A program made the translations under genes and the position numbers. The notes under the pieces are model-generated. The model saw nothing but the letters and a program-made list of their open reading frames with translations, was not told where the DNA came from and ran no database searches. DNA of 64,000 nt from Bacillus sp. Bos-x628 (lineage in GTDB: Bacteria > Bacillota > Bacilli > Bacillales > Bacillaceae), in contig NZ_CP159358.1 of assembly GCF_040500475.1 (NCBI RefSeq), forward strand, positions 2,418,001 to 2,482,000. The letters run 5' to 3'. Positions 8,229 through 16,937 of this stretch are shown piece after piece (the stretch's first letter is position 1; the number at the start of each line of letters is the position of its first letter).

Positions 8229-9898
8229 ATATCGCAGAACAGGTCAAAGATGCGTTAAAGAAAGAGATAATTGCAGCAGTCGTCAAGGCAGGACTTGCCA
8301 CAGAAAGTCAGGTGCCTGATGTCTTGCTAGAAGTGCCGAAGGAGAAGGCGCACGGAGACTATTCCACCAATATGGCAATGCAGCTTGCAAGGATCGCAAA
8401 GAAAGCACCACGTCAAATTGCAGAAGACATTGTGGCGGCCTTTGATAAAGGAAAAGCATCTATTGAAAAGCTTGATATTGCCGGACCAGGCTTTATTAAC
8501 TTTTATATGAACAATCAATATTTAACAAAATTAATCCCAGCTGTACTTGAAGCAAAAGACGCTTATGGAGAAACAAATACAGGGGGCGGACAAAAAATCC
8601 AAGTTGAGTTTGTTTCTGCAAATCCAACTGGAGACCTTCACCTAGGACATGCACGCGGGGCAGCCGTAGGTGATTCTCTTTGTAATATCCTCGCTAAAGC
8701 AGGCTATGACGTGAGCCGTGAATACTATATCAATGATGCGGGCAATCAGATAAACAACTTGGCGTTATCTGTAGAGGCACGTTACTTCGAGGCGCTTGGT
8801 CTTGAAAAGGAAATGCCAGAGGATGGCTACAGAGGGGAAGACATTAAAGGAATTGGTCAAAAGATTGCCGATGAATTTGGTGATCGTTTCGTGCATGAGC
8901 CAGAAGAAGAACGAATGAAGTTCTTTCGTGAGTACGGTTTAAAATATGAATTAGAGAAACTACGTGTAGACCTAGAGAATTTCAGAGTTCCGTTTGATGT
9001 ATGGTATTCAGAAACATCCTTATATGAAAACGACAAAATTGAGCCCGCACTTAAAACGCTTCGTGAAAAAGGCTATATCTATGAATCAGAGGGTGCGACT
9101 TGGTTTCGTTCGACTGATTTTGGCGATGACAAAGATCGCGTCTTGATAAAAAAAGATGGCAGCTTCACCTATTTGCTTCCAGATATCGCATATCATAAGG
9201 ACAAGCTAGACAGAGGTTTTGACCAACTGATTAACATTTGGGGAGCAGACCACCACGGCTATATCCCTCGAATGAAGGCGGCGATTCAAGCGCTTGGATA
9301 TCCAGCGGACAAACTTGAAGTGGAGATCATTCAGCTCGTTCACCTATACAAAAATGGTGAAAAGATGAAGATGAGCAAGCGTACAGGGAAGGCTGTCACC
9401 ATGCGTGATCTTATTGAGGAAGTCGGATTAGATGCGACTCGTTATTTCTTTGCAATGAGAAGCGCGGCGACACATATGGACTTTGATCTAGACTTAGCGA
9501 TTTCAACGTCTAATGAAAACCCAGTGTATTATGCACAATATGCACATGCGAGAATTTGCAGTATGTTGCGTCAAGGTGAAGAAAAAGGCTTTGAGCCGAG
9601 CCTTGAAAAAGCAGATCTTTCTTACATCCAGTCGGAAAAAGAATATGATCTTCTGAAAATCATTGGCAGTTTTCCAGAGGTTGTGGCAGAAGCAGCTGAA
9701 AAGCGTATTCCGCACCGCGTGACAAATTATATTAACGACTTGGCATCTGCGCTTCATAGCTTCTACAATGCTGAGAAAGTCATTGATGTAGAAGACGAAA
9801 CAAAAACAATTGCACGTCTGACATTAATGAAGGCAACACAAATTACCCTATACAATGCATTAAAATTGATCGGTGTATCCGCTCCTGAAAAAATGTAA
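8225..9898 (+). CDS. argS: Arginyl-tRNA synthetase
   Basis: A 557-residue class I aminoacyl-tRNA synthetase charging tRNA-Arg. The HIGH-type signature appears as HLGHARG in the segment [14 protein letters not shown], and the KMSK loop as [11 protein letters not shown]. The N-terminal Add1 tRNA D-loop domain and the C-terminal anticodon-binding DALR domain are both complete. Length equals the B. subtilis enzyme. It overlaps ywiB by four bases. No T-box leader is seen. In B. subtilis the fnr/narK and narGHJI genes adjoin argS; here ywiE follows directly. Confidence 0.97.
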   Translation: MNIAEQVKDALKKEIIAAVVKAGLATESQVPDVLLEVPKEKAHGDYSTNMAMQLARIAKKAPRQIAEDIVAAFDKGKASIEKLDIAGPGFINFYMNNQYLTKLIPAVLEAKDAYGETNTGGGQKIQVEFVSANPTGDLHLGHARGAAVGDSLCNILAKAGYDVSREYYINDAGNQINNLALSVEARYFEALGLEKEMPEDGYRGEDIKGIGQKIADEFGDRFVHEPEEERMKFFREYGLKYELEKLRVDLENFRVPFDVWYSETSLYENDKIEPALKTLREKGYIYESEGATWFRSTDFGDDKDRVLIKKDGSFTYLLPDIAYHKDKLDRGFDQLINIWGADHHGYIPRMKAAIQALGYPADKLEVEIIQLVHLYKNGEKMKMSKRTGKAVTMRDLIEEVGLDATRYFFAMRSAATHMDFDLDLAISTSNENPVYYAQYAHARICSMLRQGEEKGFEPSLEKADLSYIQSEKEYDLLKIIGSFPEVVAEAAEKRIPHRVTNYINDLASALHSFYNAEKVIDVEDETKTIARLTLMKATQITLYNALKLIGVSAPEKM

Positions 9899-9902
9899 CA
9901 TG

Positions 9903-9942
9903 AACAAGACCCGCTTAGGAAAAAGAGCGGGTCTTGTTTTTA
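9903..9942 (+). terminator. Terminator after argS
   Basis: ACAAGACCCGC pairs with GCGGGTCTTGT, loop of about 13 bases, then TTTT. Confidence 0.9.
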
Positions 9943-10086
9943 GTAATGAACGATCATGTTGCTTGTGTCAAAAAATCATATTGTCTGTTTTTCGCTAATG
10001 CATGTGTTTTTCATTCGACCATCCACTGCAAGCATCAAATTCTGTCGACCTGTCAATGATAGAAGAAAGCTTAAACGACAATCTGC

Positions 10087-10113
10087 GTTTGAGTCAAGCT
10101 GTAAACAGGGTAT
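10087..10113 (+). promoter_or_regulatory. Candidate sigma-B (general stress) promoter for ywiE
   Basis: GTTTGA, 15 bases, then a perfect GGGTAT, matching the sigma-B pattern GTTTAA-N12-15-GGGTAT with one mismatch. Transcription would begin near 10120, giving a short leader to the ywiE ATG at 10137. To my recollection B. subtilis ywiE is a general stress gene, which fits. Confidence 0.6.
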
Positions 10114-10136
10114 AAAAGAGAAAAAGACGGAAACGA

Positions 10137-11654
10137 ATGAGGCGGAAAACGGTGGAAAAGAGGAGACTGGAATTTTTATTTTTATATTTCATGATATTGG
10201 GCGCATATGCTGTGTTTTGGCTGCCGATACCAGCATGGAGCAGCCAGTTGTATGCTACTTTTTATGTTGCGATTATTTTATTTAGCGTCGTGTCACTGAT
10301 GCTAGAGAATCGCACATCACAGCACACGCTGTTATGGATGTATGTGCTGATCTTTTTCCCGATCATTGGGTATCTGTTTTATTTGTTTTCAGGACAGCTC
10401 TATGTAAAAGGGCACTTGTTTAAATCAAAGAGAATGTATAACCGTGAGAAGTTACGTAGAATATCTGAATTGGAGAGTCGGCCGGATGAAACGCGTTTAA
10501 CAGATAGCCAGCGTGCTTTTTTTCACTATACAGAAAAGGCGACAGGCATGCATGTGAATACGAATAGTGATATGGAGATTTTAAAAAATGGAGAAGAAAC
10601 ATTTCGGCGAATGTTTGAAGAAATAAAAAAGGCTGAAACGTTCATTCATCTTGAATACTACAAGTTTAAATCTGATTTCCTCGGTCATCAGATGATGAAG
10701 ATTCTCATAGATAAGGTGAAAGAAGGCGTTGAGGTTCGCTTTATTTATGATGCGGTGGGCAGTATTCGTTTTTCACGCAAAGATATTCAACGATTGAAGC
10801 AGGCTGGTGTAAAAGTGGCTCCATTTTTGCCGTTGAAATATGGATTTTTTAATCAAAAAATCAACTTCCGAAATCACCGGAAAATCGTTGTGATTGATGG
10901 AAAGACTGGGTTTGTCGGCGGATTAAATGTTGGGAAAGAATATGTAGGGCGAGATGAAAGTATCGGCTTTTGGCGTGACACGCATACGATATTGAAGGGT
11001 GAAGCTGTTCAGACTCTTCACTCTATTTTTATGTTGGATTGGGAGTACGTATCAGATGAAGTGTTAATCGATGACCCGAAGTATCATACACCGCATCCTG
11101 TCACAGGAGAGGACGTCATTCAAGTTGTACCAACCGGTCCTGATATGAAGGAAAGTATGAGTGATTTATATGATGCACTCATTTCCAATGCCAAGAAGTT
11201 TGTTTGGATTGCCACACCTTACTTTGTGCCAAATGAGTCGATTCGGACAGCACTAAAAATCGCTGCCACAAGAGGTGTCGATGTGCGTGTGATGGTGCCG
11301 GAGACGAATGACGGCTTCTTGACGCAGTACGCCACACGATCATATTTCCCAGAGCTTTTAAAAGAAGGCATTAAAGTGTATCACTATCAGAAAGGCTTTA
11401 TGCATCAAAAGGTCATGATTGCAGATGGAGAGCTGGCCTCTGTTGGCACAGCGAATGTCGATATGAGAAGCTTTCAGCTCAATTTTGAGGTCAATGTGTT
11501 TATGGCTGCGGAGAAACCGATTGCACAATTGATAGCACATTATGAAGAAGATATGAAGGAATGTGAGCAGATGGGGCCGGTTCATTTTTATAAAAGAGGC
11601 TTGAAGGAACGTTTAAAGGAATCTTTTGCCCGATTGTTTTCAGGTGTGTTGTGA
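10137..11654 (+). CDS. ywiE: Cardiolipin synthase family protein YwiE
   Basis: A 505-residue membrane phospholipase-D-superfamily enzyme joining two phosphatidylglycerol molecules into cardiolipin. Two hydrophobic helices occupy roughly residues 10-85 (WLPIPAWSS, then YVLIFFPIIGYLFYLF). The duplicated HKD motifs are in FRNHRKIVVIDGKTGFVGG and MHQKVMIADGELASVGTAN, both intact. The ATG lacks a strong ribosome site, so a nearby alternative start cannot be excluded. A sigma-B-like promoter lies just upstream. A second PLD-type paralogue, ywjE, is 1.7 kb away on the other strand. Confidence 0.93.
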   Translation: MRRKTVEKRRLEFLFLYFMILGAYAVFWLPIPAWSSQLYATFYVAIILFSVVSLMLENRTSQHTLLWMYVLIFFPIIGYLFYLFSGQLYVKGHLFKSKRMYNREKLRRISELESRPDETRLTDSQRAFFHYTEKATGMHVNTNSDMEILKNGEETFRRMFEEIKKAETFIHLEYYKFKSDFLGHQMMKILIDKVKEGVEVRFIYDAVGSIRFSRKDIQRLKQAGVKVAPFLPLKYGFFNQKINFRNHRKIVVIDGKTGFVGGLNVGKEYVGRDESIGFWRDTHTILKGEAVQTLHSIFMLDWEYVSDEVLIDDPKYHTPHPVTGEDVIQVVPTGPDMKESMSDLYDALISNAKKFVWIATPYFVPNESIRTALKIAATRGVDVRVMVPETNDGFLTQYATRSYFPELLKEGIKVYHYQKGFMHQKVMIADGELASVGTANVDMRSFQLNFEVNVFMAAEKPIAQLIAHYEEDMKECEQMGPVHFYKRGLKERLKESFARLFSGVL

Positions 11655-11769
11655 AACGTGTCATTGGAAGAAATTATTCGTTTTTGTAAAACGAAACTCC
11701 TTTTCTATAAAAATGATGTCGGTCAATGGAGTCGTCCACCATCTGACGTCTTCCGCCGCATTTTTATGA

Positions 11770-12011
11770 TCGTGATGATGGAGAGATCACCATGATGGCG
11801 TGAACACGAAATCAATGGCATTCTCTTCAGTTCTCATCTTTGATGAAACAACGTTAGCACATTTGGCAGCCGACCAGACGACATCGCTTATCGACTTGCA
11901 ATGATAAAAATTGCAAATTGTATCATTGTGGTCATAGAAAACGGCATTCAAGAACAAGGTCGTCATCAAGATTTGGTTCAAAAAAATGGGCTTTTTACAC
12001 TGTCTACTTAG
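11770..12011 (+). pseudogene. Remnant of an ABC exporter ATPase C-terminus (ywjA position)
   Basis: Two fragments in different frames retain the end of an ABC exporter nucleotide-binding domain. From 11830 one frame reads VLIFDETTLAHLAAD, a Walker B plus D-loop remnant of the form (L)LIFDE-TSALD. From 11883 another frame reads IAYRLAMIKIANCIIVVIEN then GIQEQGRHQDLVQKNGLF, which follows the H-loop consensus IAHRL...ADxIIVIENGxIxEQGxHxxLL, with the H-loop His changed to Tyr. Walker A and the signature motif are gone. B. subtilis has the ABC transporter ywjA between ywiE and uvsE, so this is most likely its corpse. The 5' boundary is a guess. Confidence 0.7.
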
Positions 12012-12118
12012 AGGGGATAATATCAGAAGAAGGGCTTTTCTTGTCAGGATAGAAAAAACTTGATTAGGAAGGATTTGATTGAATGAAGAGGCATAGGCGT
12101 TTACAGAAGGAGGATAAA

Positions 12119-12190
12119 ATGGGTCTTTACGCTCGAAGAAGAGCAGCGTCTGTGCTGCTCTTCTTTTATCATACTAAATGGTCTAAGTAG
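12119..12190 (+). CDS. Possible 23-residue ORF with a very strong ribosome site
   Basis: ATG at 12119 follows AGAAGGAGGATAAA, near-ideal for Bacillus. The predicted peptide is MGLYARRRAASVLLFFYHTK plus WSK. It is basic then hydrophobic. Its coding sequence overlaps a terminator hairpin, so it may be a chance ORF, a gene remnant, or a leader peptide. No homologue is recognised. Confidence 0.25.
   Translation: MGLYARRRAASVLLFFYHTKWSK
12136..12169 (+). terminator. Strong hairpin terminator downstream of the decayed region
   Basis: AAGAAGAGCAGC and GCTGCTCTTCTT form a perfect 12-base stem with loop GTCTGT, then TTTAT. It probably once ended the ywjA transcript. Confidence 0.75.
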
Positions 12191-12332
12191 ATCTTCAGCC
12201 TTTTTTCCTTCTACCACGATTAAGTCATCTGATTCTAAATGGGTGAGCCTTGTGGCATTTTTCATAAAGAGAAATAAGCTTATGTAAATTCAATGCTTTA
12301 GCAGTAATTCGGATTGAGTAGATTTGAGACAC
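12180..12332 (-). pseudogene. Frameshifted small protein gene, weakly HPr-like
   Basis: On the minus strand an AGGAGG site is followed by a GTG start at 12332. The first frame encodes MSQIYSIRITAKALNLHKLI then SLYEK and soon stops. Removing one A from the AAAAA run near 12265 joins it to a second frame reading NATRLTHLESDDLIVVEGKK then AEDLLRPFSM. The joined product resembles the helix-strand-helix pattern of HPr-family phosphocarriers (xSDI.L...GK...LKSIxGxxSM), but the active His region is not convincing. It may be a dead gene or a sequencing slip in a homopolymer. The HPr-like assignment is weak inference. Confidence 0.3.
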
Positions 12333-12405
12333 CTTCATATCCTCCTGAAAATTACTTTTTCACAATAGCTTTGTTACCCTTGTTTGCATAGGGATAAACC
12401 TTTCT

Positions 12406-13368
12406 CTATGATTTCCACTTAATGGTTCCTCCGCCTGTTCGCTTGTTGCCTCTTATCGCAGACAGCTCTTCAACAAGACGGAGCAATGCTTGATCTTTTA
12501 ACTTCGCCTCAATCATAAAGTCAACATCGAGTCCGTAAGGTTTTAATGCTTCAAAAAGTGGCATGACAAAGGACACATCCACGAAATCTGCATGACTGCG
12601 TATCGTTTTTTCAGACTTAGGTGAAGATAAGTGGATTTTAGGCGGAATGCCAGTGCTCGTCCAAGTGTCGAACATTCTTGGCAGGATGTCTTCAAGCACG
12701 GCATCATCATCTTTATTGGCCACGTGATGATGGTAATCAAAAACAAATGGAATATGGTGCTTTTCACATACAGTGAGCGTCTCTAACGATGTGTACGTTT
12801 TGTCATCGTTCTCCAGCGTCATTCTCGCTTTGATATGAGCCGGAAGTTGTTTAATATTTTCATCAAAACGGAGAAGTGCGGATTCCTTATCTCCGTATGC
12901 ACCGCCAACGTGAATGTTCATATAGCCATCCTCTTCAAGCTCCATTGCCTCGAGCATGTGATAATGATATGTCATATCCATCACTGCATTTGCTGTAATG
13001 GAAGGGTTCGGGCTTGTAAAAAGTGTGAATTGATTTGGATGAAAGCTAACTCTTAATCCGTGCCTTTTGACCAATTGACCGATTTCAAGAAACTCTTTGC
13101 GAAAGGGGGTAACAAAGTCCCAACGAACTTCTGGGTGAGTTGCCAATGGAACGATCGAACTTGAAAAACGGTAAAGCGGGATATCATGGGCAATGGCGAA
13201 ATAAAGGGTCCTTAACGTATTCACGAGATTAGCTTTTGTTGTACGTAATAACGCCTCCTGCCTGTCCTCTTTTGACAACTTGCTGTATCTTGCGAAGGTC
13301 AGCGACTTAGCAGGAGAAGCGTCCCATAATGTGACCGCATTAGATACATAACCAAAGCGATAACGCAT
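12406..13368 (-). CDS. uvsE: UV damage endonuclease UvsE
   Basis: A 320-residue TIM-barrel endonuclease that nicks DNA 5' of UV photoproducts, starting alternative excision repair. The N-terminus [10 protein letters not shown], the [10 protein letters not shown] segment, [11 protein letters not shown], and the metal-ligand stretch [12 protein letters not shown] followed by HLSSPK match UVDE enzymes. Length equals B. subtilis UvsE (YwjD). It lies 12 bases after ywjE and is probably in the same transcript. The AAGGAG site at 13376-13381 overlaps the end of ywjE. Confidence 0.95.
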   Translation of the reverse strand: MRYRFGYVSNAVTLWDASPAKSLTFARYSKLSKEDRQEALLRTTKANLVNTLRTLYFAIAHDIPLYRFSSSIVPLATHPEVRWDFVTPFRKEFLEIGQLVKRHGLRVSFHPNQFTLFTSPNPSITANAVMDMTYHYHMLEAMELEEDGYMNIHVGGAYGDKESALLRFDENIKQLPAHIKARMTLENDDKTYTSLETLTVCEKHHIPFVFDYHHHVANKDDDAVLEDILPRMFDTWTSTGIPPKIHLSSPKSEKTIRSHADFVDVSFVMPLFEALKPYGLDVDFMIEAKLKDQALLRLVEELSAIRGNKRTGGGTIKWKS

Positions 13369-13380
13369 ATGTCATCTCCT

Positions 13381-14577
13381 TTATAAAAAGTACGAGAACA
13401 TGGCGCCAACCCATTCCAGCGGACGTGACAAAAGCGGACGCTGTGTCAATTTCTCCTCTGTCATAAGCTCAGACACTTCCATGTGCTCCCGAATCTTTTC
13501 CTCTACGTGTGCAGTAAAGTCGGCATCATCAATGACCACATCTACTTCCTCATTTAAAAACAAGCTACGCTTATCAAAATTTGCTGTACTGATCATGCAG
13601 CGATTTTGATCAATCAGCATCGCTTTTGCATGATAGAAGCCTTTATAAAAACGATAAACGAGACAGCCAGTTTCAATCAGATTTTTTAGATAATGAAAAC
13701 CTGCTTCTTTGACAAGAGGATGATCTGCCTTCATTGGAATGACGATTTCCACTGTTACTCCTCGCTTTCGTGCATCGAGCAGGGCCTGAAGAAGTTGTTT
13801 CGATGGAATAAAATAAGGTGTGCAAATGATCACCTGTTGCTTTGCATGTTGAATATCATGAAGTAATAATTGTTCAAGCGAAAAGCCAGCAGTCGCACGT
13901 GTCGTACATGGTAATGTTCCCGGTTCAAATGTAGGAAAAATCTCGTATTGTAGCTGCTGGATGCCAGATGAACGGAACAAATCATTTAGGAACACATACT
14001 GCAGGTCTGCTACAATTGGTCCTGTCAATCTCAAATGATAATCCTTCCAAATGCCGAAACGTCCTTTTTTGCCTACATATTCATCTCCAATATTAAATCC
14101 GCCAATATAGCCTATTTTTCCATCAATAACTGTGATCTTGCGGTGATTTCTCATATTTAGCCGATAAATAAAAAACGGAAAACGGGGTTTATTTAAAAAG
14201 TAGAACTGAATACCGCTTTTTTTCAGCATTTGTATTGTTTGTTGATCAAACGAGTATGATCCTATCCGATCGGTCAGTAAAAAGACAGAAACCCCTTGTT
14301 CCGCTTTGGCTTTTAGTGCTTGTAAAACTCTTTGCCCGATCTTGTCGTTCTTTACAATAAAGAACATCATATGAATAGAAGAAGAGGCCTGTTTAATATC
14401 AGTGAGTAACTGATCAAAAAGTGGTTCCCCATCATGATAAAAGACTGCATCGCCACTCGTTTGTTCAAAGGACCGTTCAAAAGCGTGTGCAGAAAAATAT
14501 TTTTTTGCTATATAAATATCTAACATCACAAGCAGTGCCAATGCGATGAGTATGAGTAGGATGATCAATGCGATCAT
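13381..14577 (-). CDS. ywjE: Cardiolipin synthase-like protein YwjE
   Basis: A 398-residue phospholipase-D-superfamily protein with one N-terminal membrane helix (MIALIILLILIALALLVMLD) and two HKD motifs: MRNHRKITVIDGKIGYIGG and YHAKAMLIDQNRCMISTANFD. The start is set at 14577, seven bases after AAGGAGG; upstream in-frame codons have no ribosome site. Length equals B. subtilis YwjE, which is co-transcribed with uvsE and was reported to be sigma-G-dependent in B. subtilis spores; I cannot confirm a sigma-G site here. Its own cardiolipin synthase activity is less established than for ClsA. Confidence 0.92.
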   Translation of the reverse strand: MIALIILLILIALALLVMLDIYIAKKYFSAHAFERSFEQTSGDAVFYHDGEPLFDQLLTDIKQASSSIHMMFFIVKNDKIGQRVLQALKAKAEQGVSVFLLTDRIGSYSFDQQTIQMLKKSGIQFYFLNKPRFPFFIYRLNMRNHRKITVIDGKIGYIGGFNIGDEYVGKKGRFGIWKDYHLRLTGPIVADLQYVFLNDLFRSSGIQQLQYEIFPTFEPGTLPCTTRATAGFSLEQLLLHDIQHAKQQVIICTPYFIPSKQLLQALLDARKRGVTVEIVIPMKADHPLVKEAGFHYLKNLIETGCLVYRFYKGFYHAKAMLIDQNRCMISTANFDKRSLFLNEEVDVVIDDADFTAHVEEKIREHMEVSELMTEEKLTQRPLLSRPLEWVGAMFSYFL

Positions 14578-14632
14578 GAAGGTTCCTCCTTTTTTGCATA
14601 TTTCATTAGTGTACCCAAACGTGTAAAAAATA

Positions 14633-14662
14633 TTGACTGAATACTCATTCATTATTTATGAT
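14633..14662 (+). promoter_or_regulatory. Sigma-A promoter of the fad operon
   Basis: TTGACT and TATGAT with an 18-base spacer. The FadR-type operator covers the -35 box and most of the spacer. Confidence 0.65.
14634..14651 (+). promoter_or_regulatory. FadR operator
   Basis: TGACTGAATACTCATTCA matches the B. subtilis FadR palindrome TGAATGANTANTCATTCA with one mismatch. FadR represses beta-oxidation genes, including fadF-acdA in B. subtilis, and is released by long-chain acyl-CoA. Overlap with the -35 box fits repression by occlusion. Confidence 0.8.
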
Positions 14663-14722
14663 AGAGGTACAACATGGAAACGGAACAAAGAGGTTTTTGG
14701 GGAATGAAAGGGGGAGGGCAAG

Positions 14723-16834
14723 ATGGATAGCCTTTTAATTGTTAATTTTATCGCATTTGCGGCGGTGACCGCTTACGCTGTTTATTTGTTTATTTATCTC
14801 ATTCGAACACGTACGGCGTATATTCGCCTTGGCAAAAAGGAAGAGTTTCAAAAGGACTTAAAGAAACGCTTCAAACGTGTATGGGTCAATGTGTTTGGGC
14901 AAAAGAAGCTGTTAAAGGATAAAAAGAGCGGTATCATACATGTGCTGTTTTTCTATGGGTTTATTCTTGTTCAGTTTGGTGCTCTTGATTTTATTATGAA
15001 GGGGCTCGTTCCAGATAGCGGGCTACCGTTAGGCTCACTGTATGGTGTCTTTACTTTCTTCCAAGAGATCGTCACGCTCCTAATTTTAGTAGCAGTTGTT
15101 TGGGCGTTTCATAGAAGGTATGTGGAGAAGCTTGTACGCTTAAAACGAGGCTTTAAGTCAGGTCTTGTGCTTTTGTTTATTGGTGGTTTGATGCTGACTG
15201 TATTACTTGGAAATGGCATGAATATCATCTGGCATGGGCATTCACTATCATCAACCGAGCCAATTGCTTCAAGCATTGCCTTCTTGTTCAGTGGGCTGTC
15301 ACCAATGACCGCTGCCGTTGTTTTTTATATCGCATGGTGGGTGCACCTTCTGATATTGCTTACTTTTTTAGTTTATGTTCCGCAGTCAAAACATGCCCAC
15401 CTCATTGCAGGGCCAGTTAACGTGTTTGTCAGCAGGTTGGACCCGCCAGGCAAGCTGAAAAAAATTGATTTTGAAGATGAGACACAAGAGACCTTTGGTG
15501 TTGGGAAAATTGAGGATTTTAGACAATCTCAACTGATTGATCTTTACGCTTGTGTTGAATGTGGACGCTGCACAAATATGTGTCCGGCGACTGGAACAGG
15601 TAAGATGCTCTCACCAATGGATTTAATATTAAAATTAAGAGACCATTTGACGAATAAAGGAGCTGCTATTACATCCAAGACACCTTGGGTACCGCAGCTT
15701 GCCTTCAGGCAGACAACAGGTAACCAATTGGCAATGCAGGCAAGAGGAGCTGGAGCGGAAGAATCAGCAGCAGGAATTCTATATCATCCGTCTCTCATTG
15801 GTGAGGTGATGACAGAAGAAGAGATATGGGCTTGTACGACATGCCGGAACTGTGAAGATCAATGCCCTGTCATGAATGAACATGTTGATAAAATTATTGA
15901 TATGCGCAGATATCTTGTACTCACAGAAGGGAAAATGGATGCAGATGCACAGCGTGCGATGACGAGCATCGAGCGTCAAGGAAACCCTTGGGGGCTGAAT
16001 CGGAAAGAAAGGGAAAACTGGCGTGATCTTAGAGAAGATGTGTATGTGCCAACAGTGAAAGAACTGAAAAAAGAAGATAAAACTTTTGACTACTTATTCT
16101 GGGTTGGCTCAATGGGTGCGTATGACAATAGAAGCCAAAAGATTGCGCTCGCCTTTGCAAAACTGCTCAATAAAGCAGGGGTCTCCTTTGCCATCTTAGG
16201 CAATAAAGAGAAAAACTCAGGTGATACACCAAGAAGGCTTGGGAATGAATTTTTGTTTCAAGAGCTCGCGACGAAGAACATTGAAGAATTTCAGAAAAAT
16301 GGCGTCAAGAAGATCGTAACGATTGATCCACACGCTTATAATGTATTTAAAAATGAATATCCAGACTTCGGGCTTGATGCAGAAGTGTACCATCATACAG
16401 AATTGCTTGCAGAACTTGTCAAACAAGGAAAATTAACGCCTGTACATGAAGTGAATGAAGTGATTACCTTTCACGATTCTTGCTATCTTGGCAGGTATAA
16501 CGAGGTATATGATCCACCAAGAGATATTTTAAAAGCCATTCCTGGTGTGACGCTGAAAGAGATGGAGCGTCATCGTGAAACAGGGATGTGCTGTGGTGCT
16601 GGTGGAGGCTTAATGTGGATGGAAGAGGAGACAGGAACTCGCATTAATACAGCGCGTACCGAGCAGGCCTTGCAAGTCAAACCATCCATTATCAGCTCCG
16701 GTTGCCCATATTGTTTGACGATGCTTGGGGATGGGACAAAAGCGAAGGAAGTAGAAGAGCAAGTTGATACATTTGACGTTGCTGAGATTCTTGAAAAATC
16801 AGTATTTGGTGAGACCAAGACACAAGCTTCATAA
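14723..16834 (+). CDS. fadF: FadF, Fe-S oxidoreductase linked to acyl-CoA dehydrogenase
   Basis: A 703-residue membrane iron-sulphur protein. The first 230 or so residues hold about five transmembrane helices of the heterodisulphide-reductase gamma/NarI type. Two [4Fe-4S] motifs follow: C277-C280-C283 with C287, and C371-C374-C377 with C381. Two CCG-type domains close the protein; CCGAGGGLMW is visible near residue 630 and HDSCYLGRYNEVYDPPRD before it. The family is thought to pass electrons from acyl-CoA dehydrogenase to the quinone pool, replacing ETF and ETF-QO. GAAAGGGGGAGG precedes the ATG. It is first in the operon behind the FadR operator. Confidence 0.93.
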   Translation: MDSLLIVNFIAFAAVTAYAVYLFIYLIRTRTAYIRLGKKEEFQKDLKKRFKRVWVNVFGQKKLLKDKKSGIIHVLFFYGFILVQFGALDFIMKGLVPDSGLPLGSLYGVFTFFQEIVTLLILVAVVWAFHRRYVEKLVRLKRGFKSGLVLLFIGGLMLTVLLGNGMNIIWHGHSLSSTEPIASSIAFLFSGLSPMTAAVVFYIAWWVHLLILLTFLVYVPQSKHAHLIAGPVNVFVSRLDPPGKLKKIDFEDETQETFGVGKIEDFRQSQLIDLYACVECGRCTNMCPATGTGKMLSPMDLILKLRDHLTNKGAAITSKTPWVPQLAFRQTTGNQLAMQARGAGAEESAAGILYHPSLIGEVMTEEEIWACTTCRNCEDQCPVMNEHVDKIIDMRRYLVLTEGKMDADAQRAMTSIERQGNPWGLNRKERENWRDLREDVYVPTVKELKKEDKTFDYLFWVGSMGAYDNRSQKIALAFAKLLNKAGVSFAILGNKEKNSGDTPRRLGNEFLFQELATKNIEEFQKNGVKKIVTIDPHAYNVFKNEYPDFGLDAEVYHHTELLAELVKQGKLTPVHEVNEVITFHDSCYLGRYNEVYDPPRDILKAIPGVTLKEMERHRETGMCCGAGGGLMWMEEETGTRINTARTEQALQVKPSIISSGCPYCLTMLGDGTKAKEVEEQVDTFDVAEILEKSVFGETKTQAS

Positions 16835-16839
16835 AGATG

Positions 16840-16873
16840 ACATGCCGATGAATGCCATGTTCGTCGGCATGTA
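16840..16873 (+). other. Stem-loop in the fadF-thiolase spacer
   Basis: ACATGCCGATGAA pairs with TTCGTCGGCATGT with a short loop. There is no T run, so it looks like an RNA-processing or attenuation element rather than a complete terminator. Confidence 0.5.
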
Positions 16874-16905
16874 CTAGGTGTCTATAACAAACGGTTTGAC
16901 TTGAA

Positions 16906-16919
16906 TGTAAGCGGTAACA
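16906..16919 (+). promoter_or_regulatory. Catabolite-responsive element (cre) for CcpA
   Basis: TGTAAGCGGTAACA matches every defined position of the cre consensus TGWNANCGNTNWCA. It lies 19 bases before the thiolase start and just ahead of its ribosome site. CcpA bound here would act as a roadblock on read-through from fadF or block a local promoter, repressing the downstream beta-oxidation genes in glucose. Confidence 0.75.
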
Positions 16920-16937
16920 AATTGGAGGGAGAAACGA

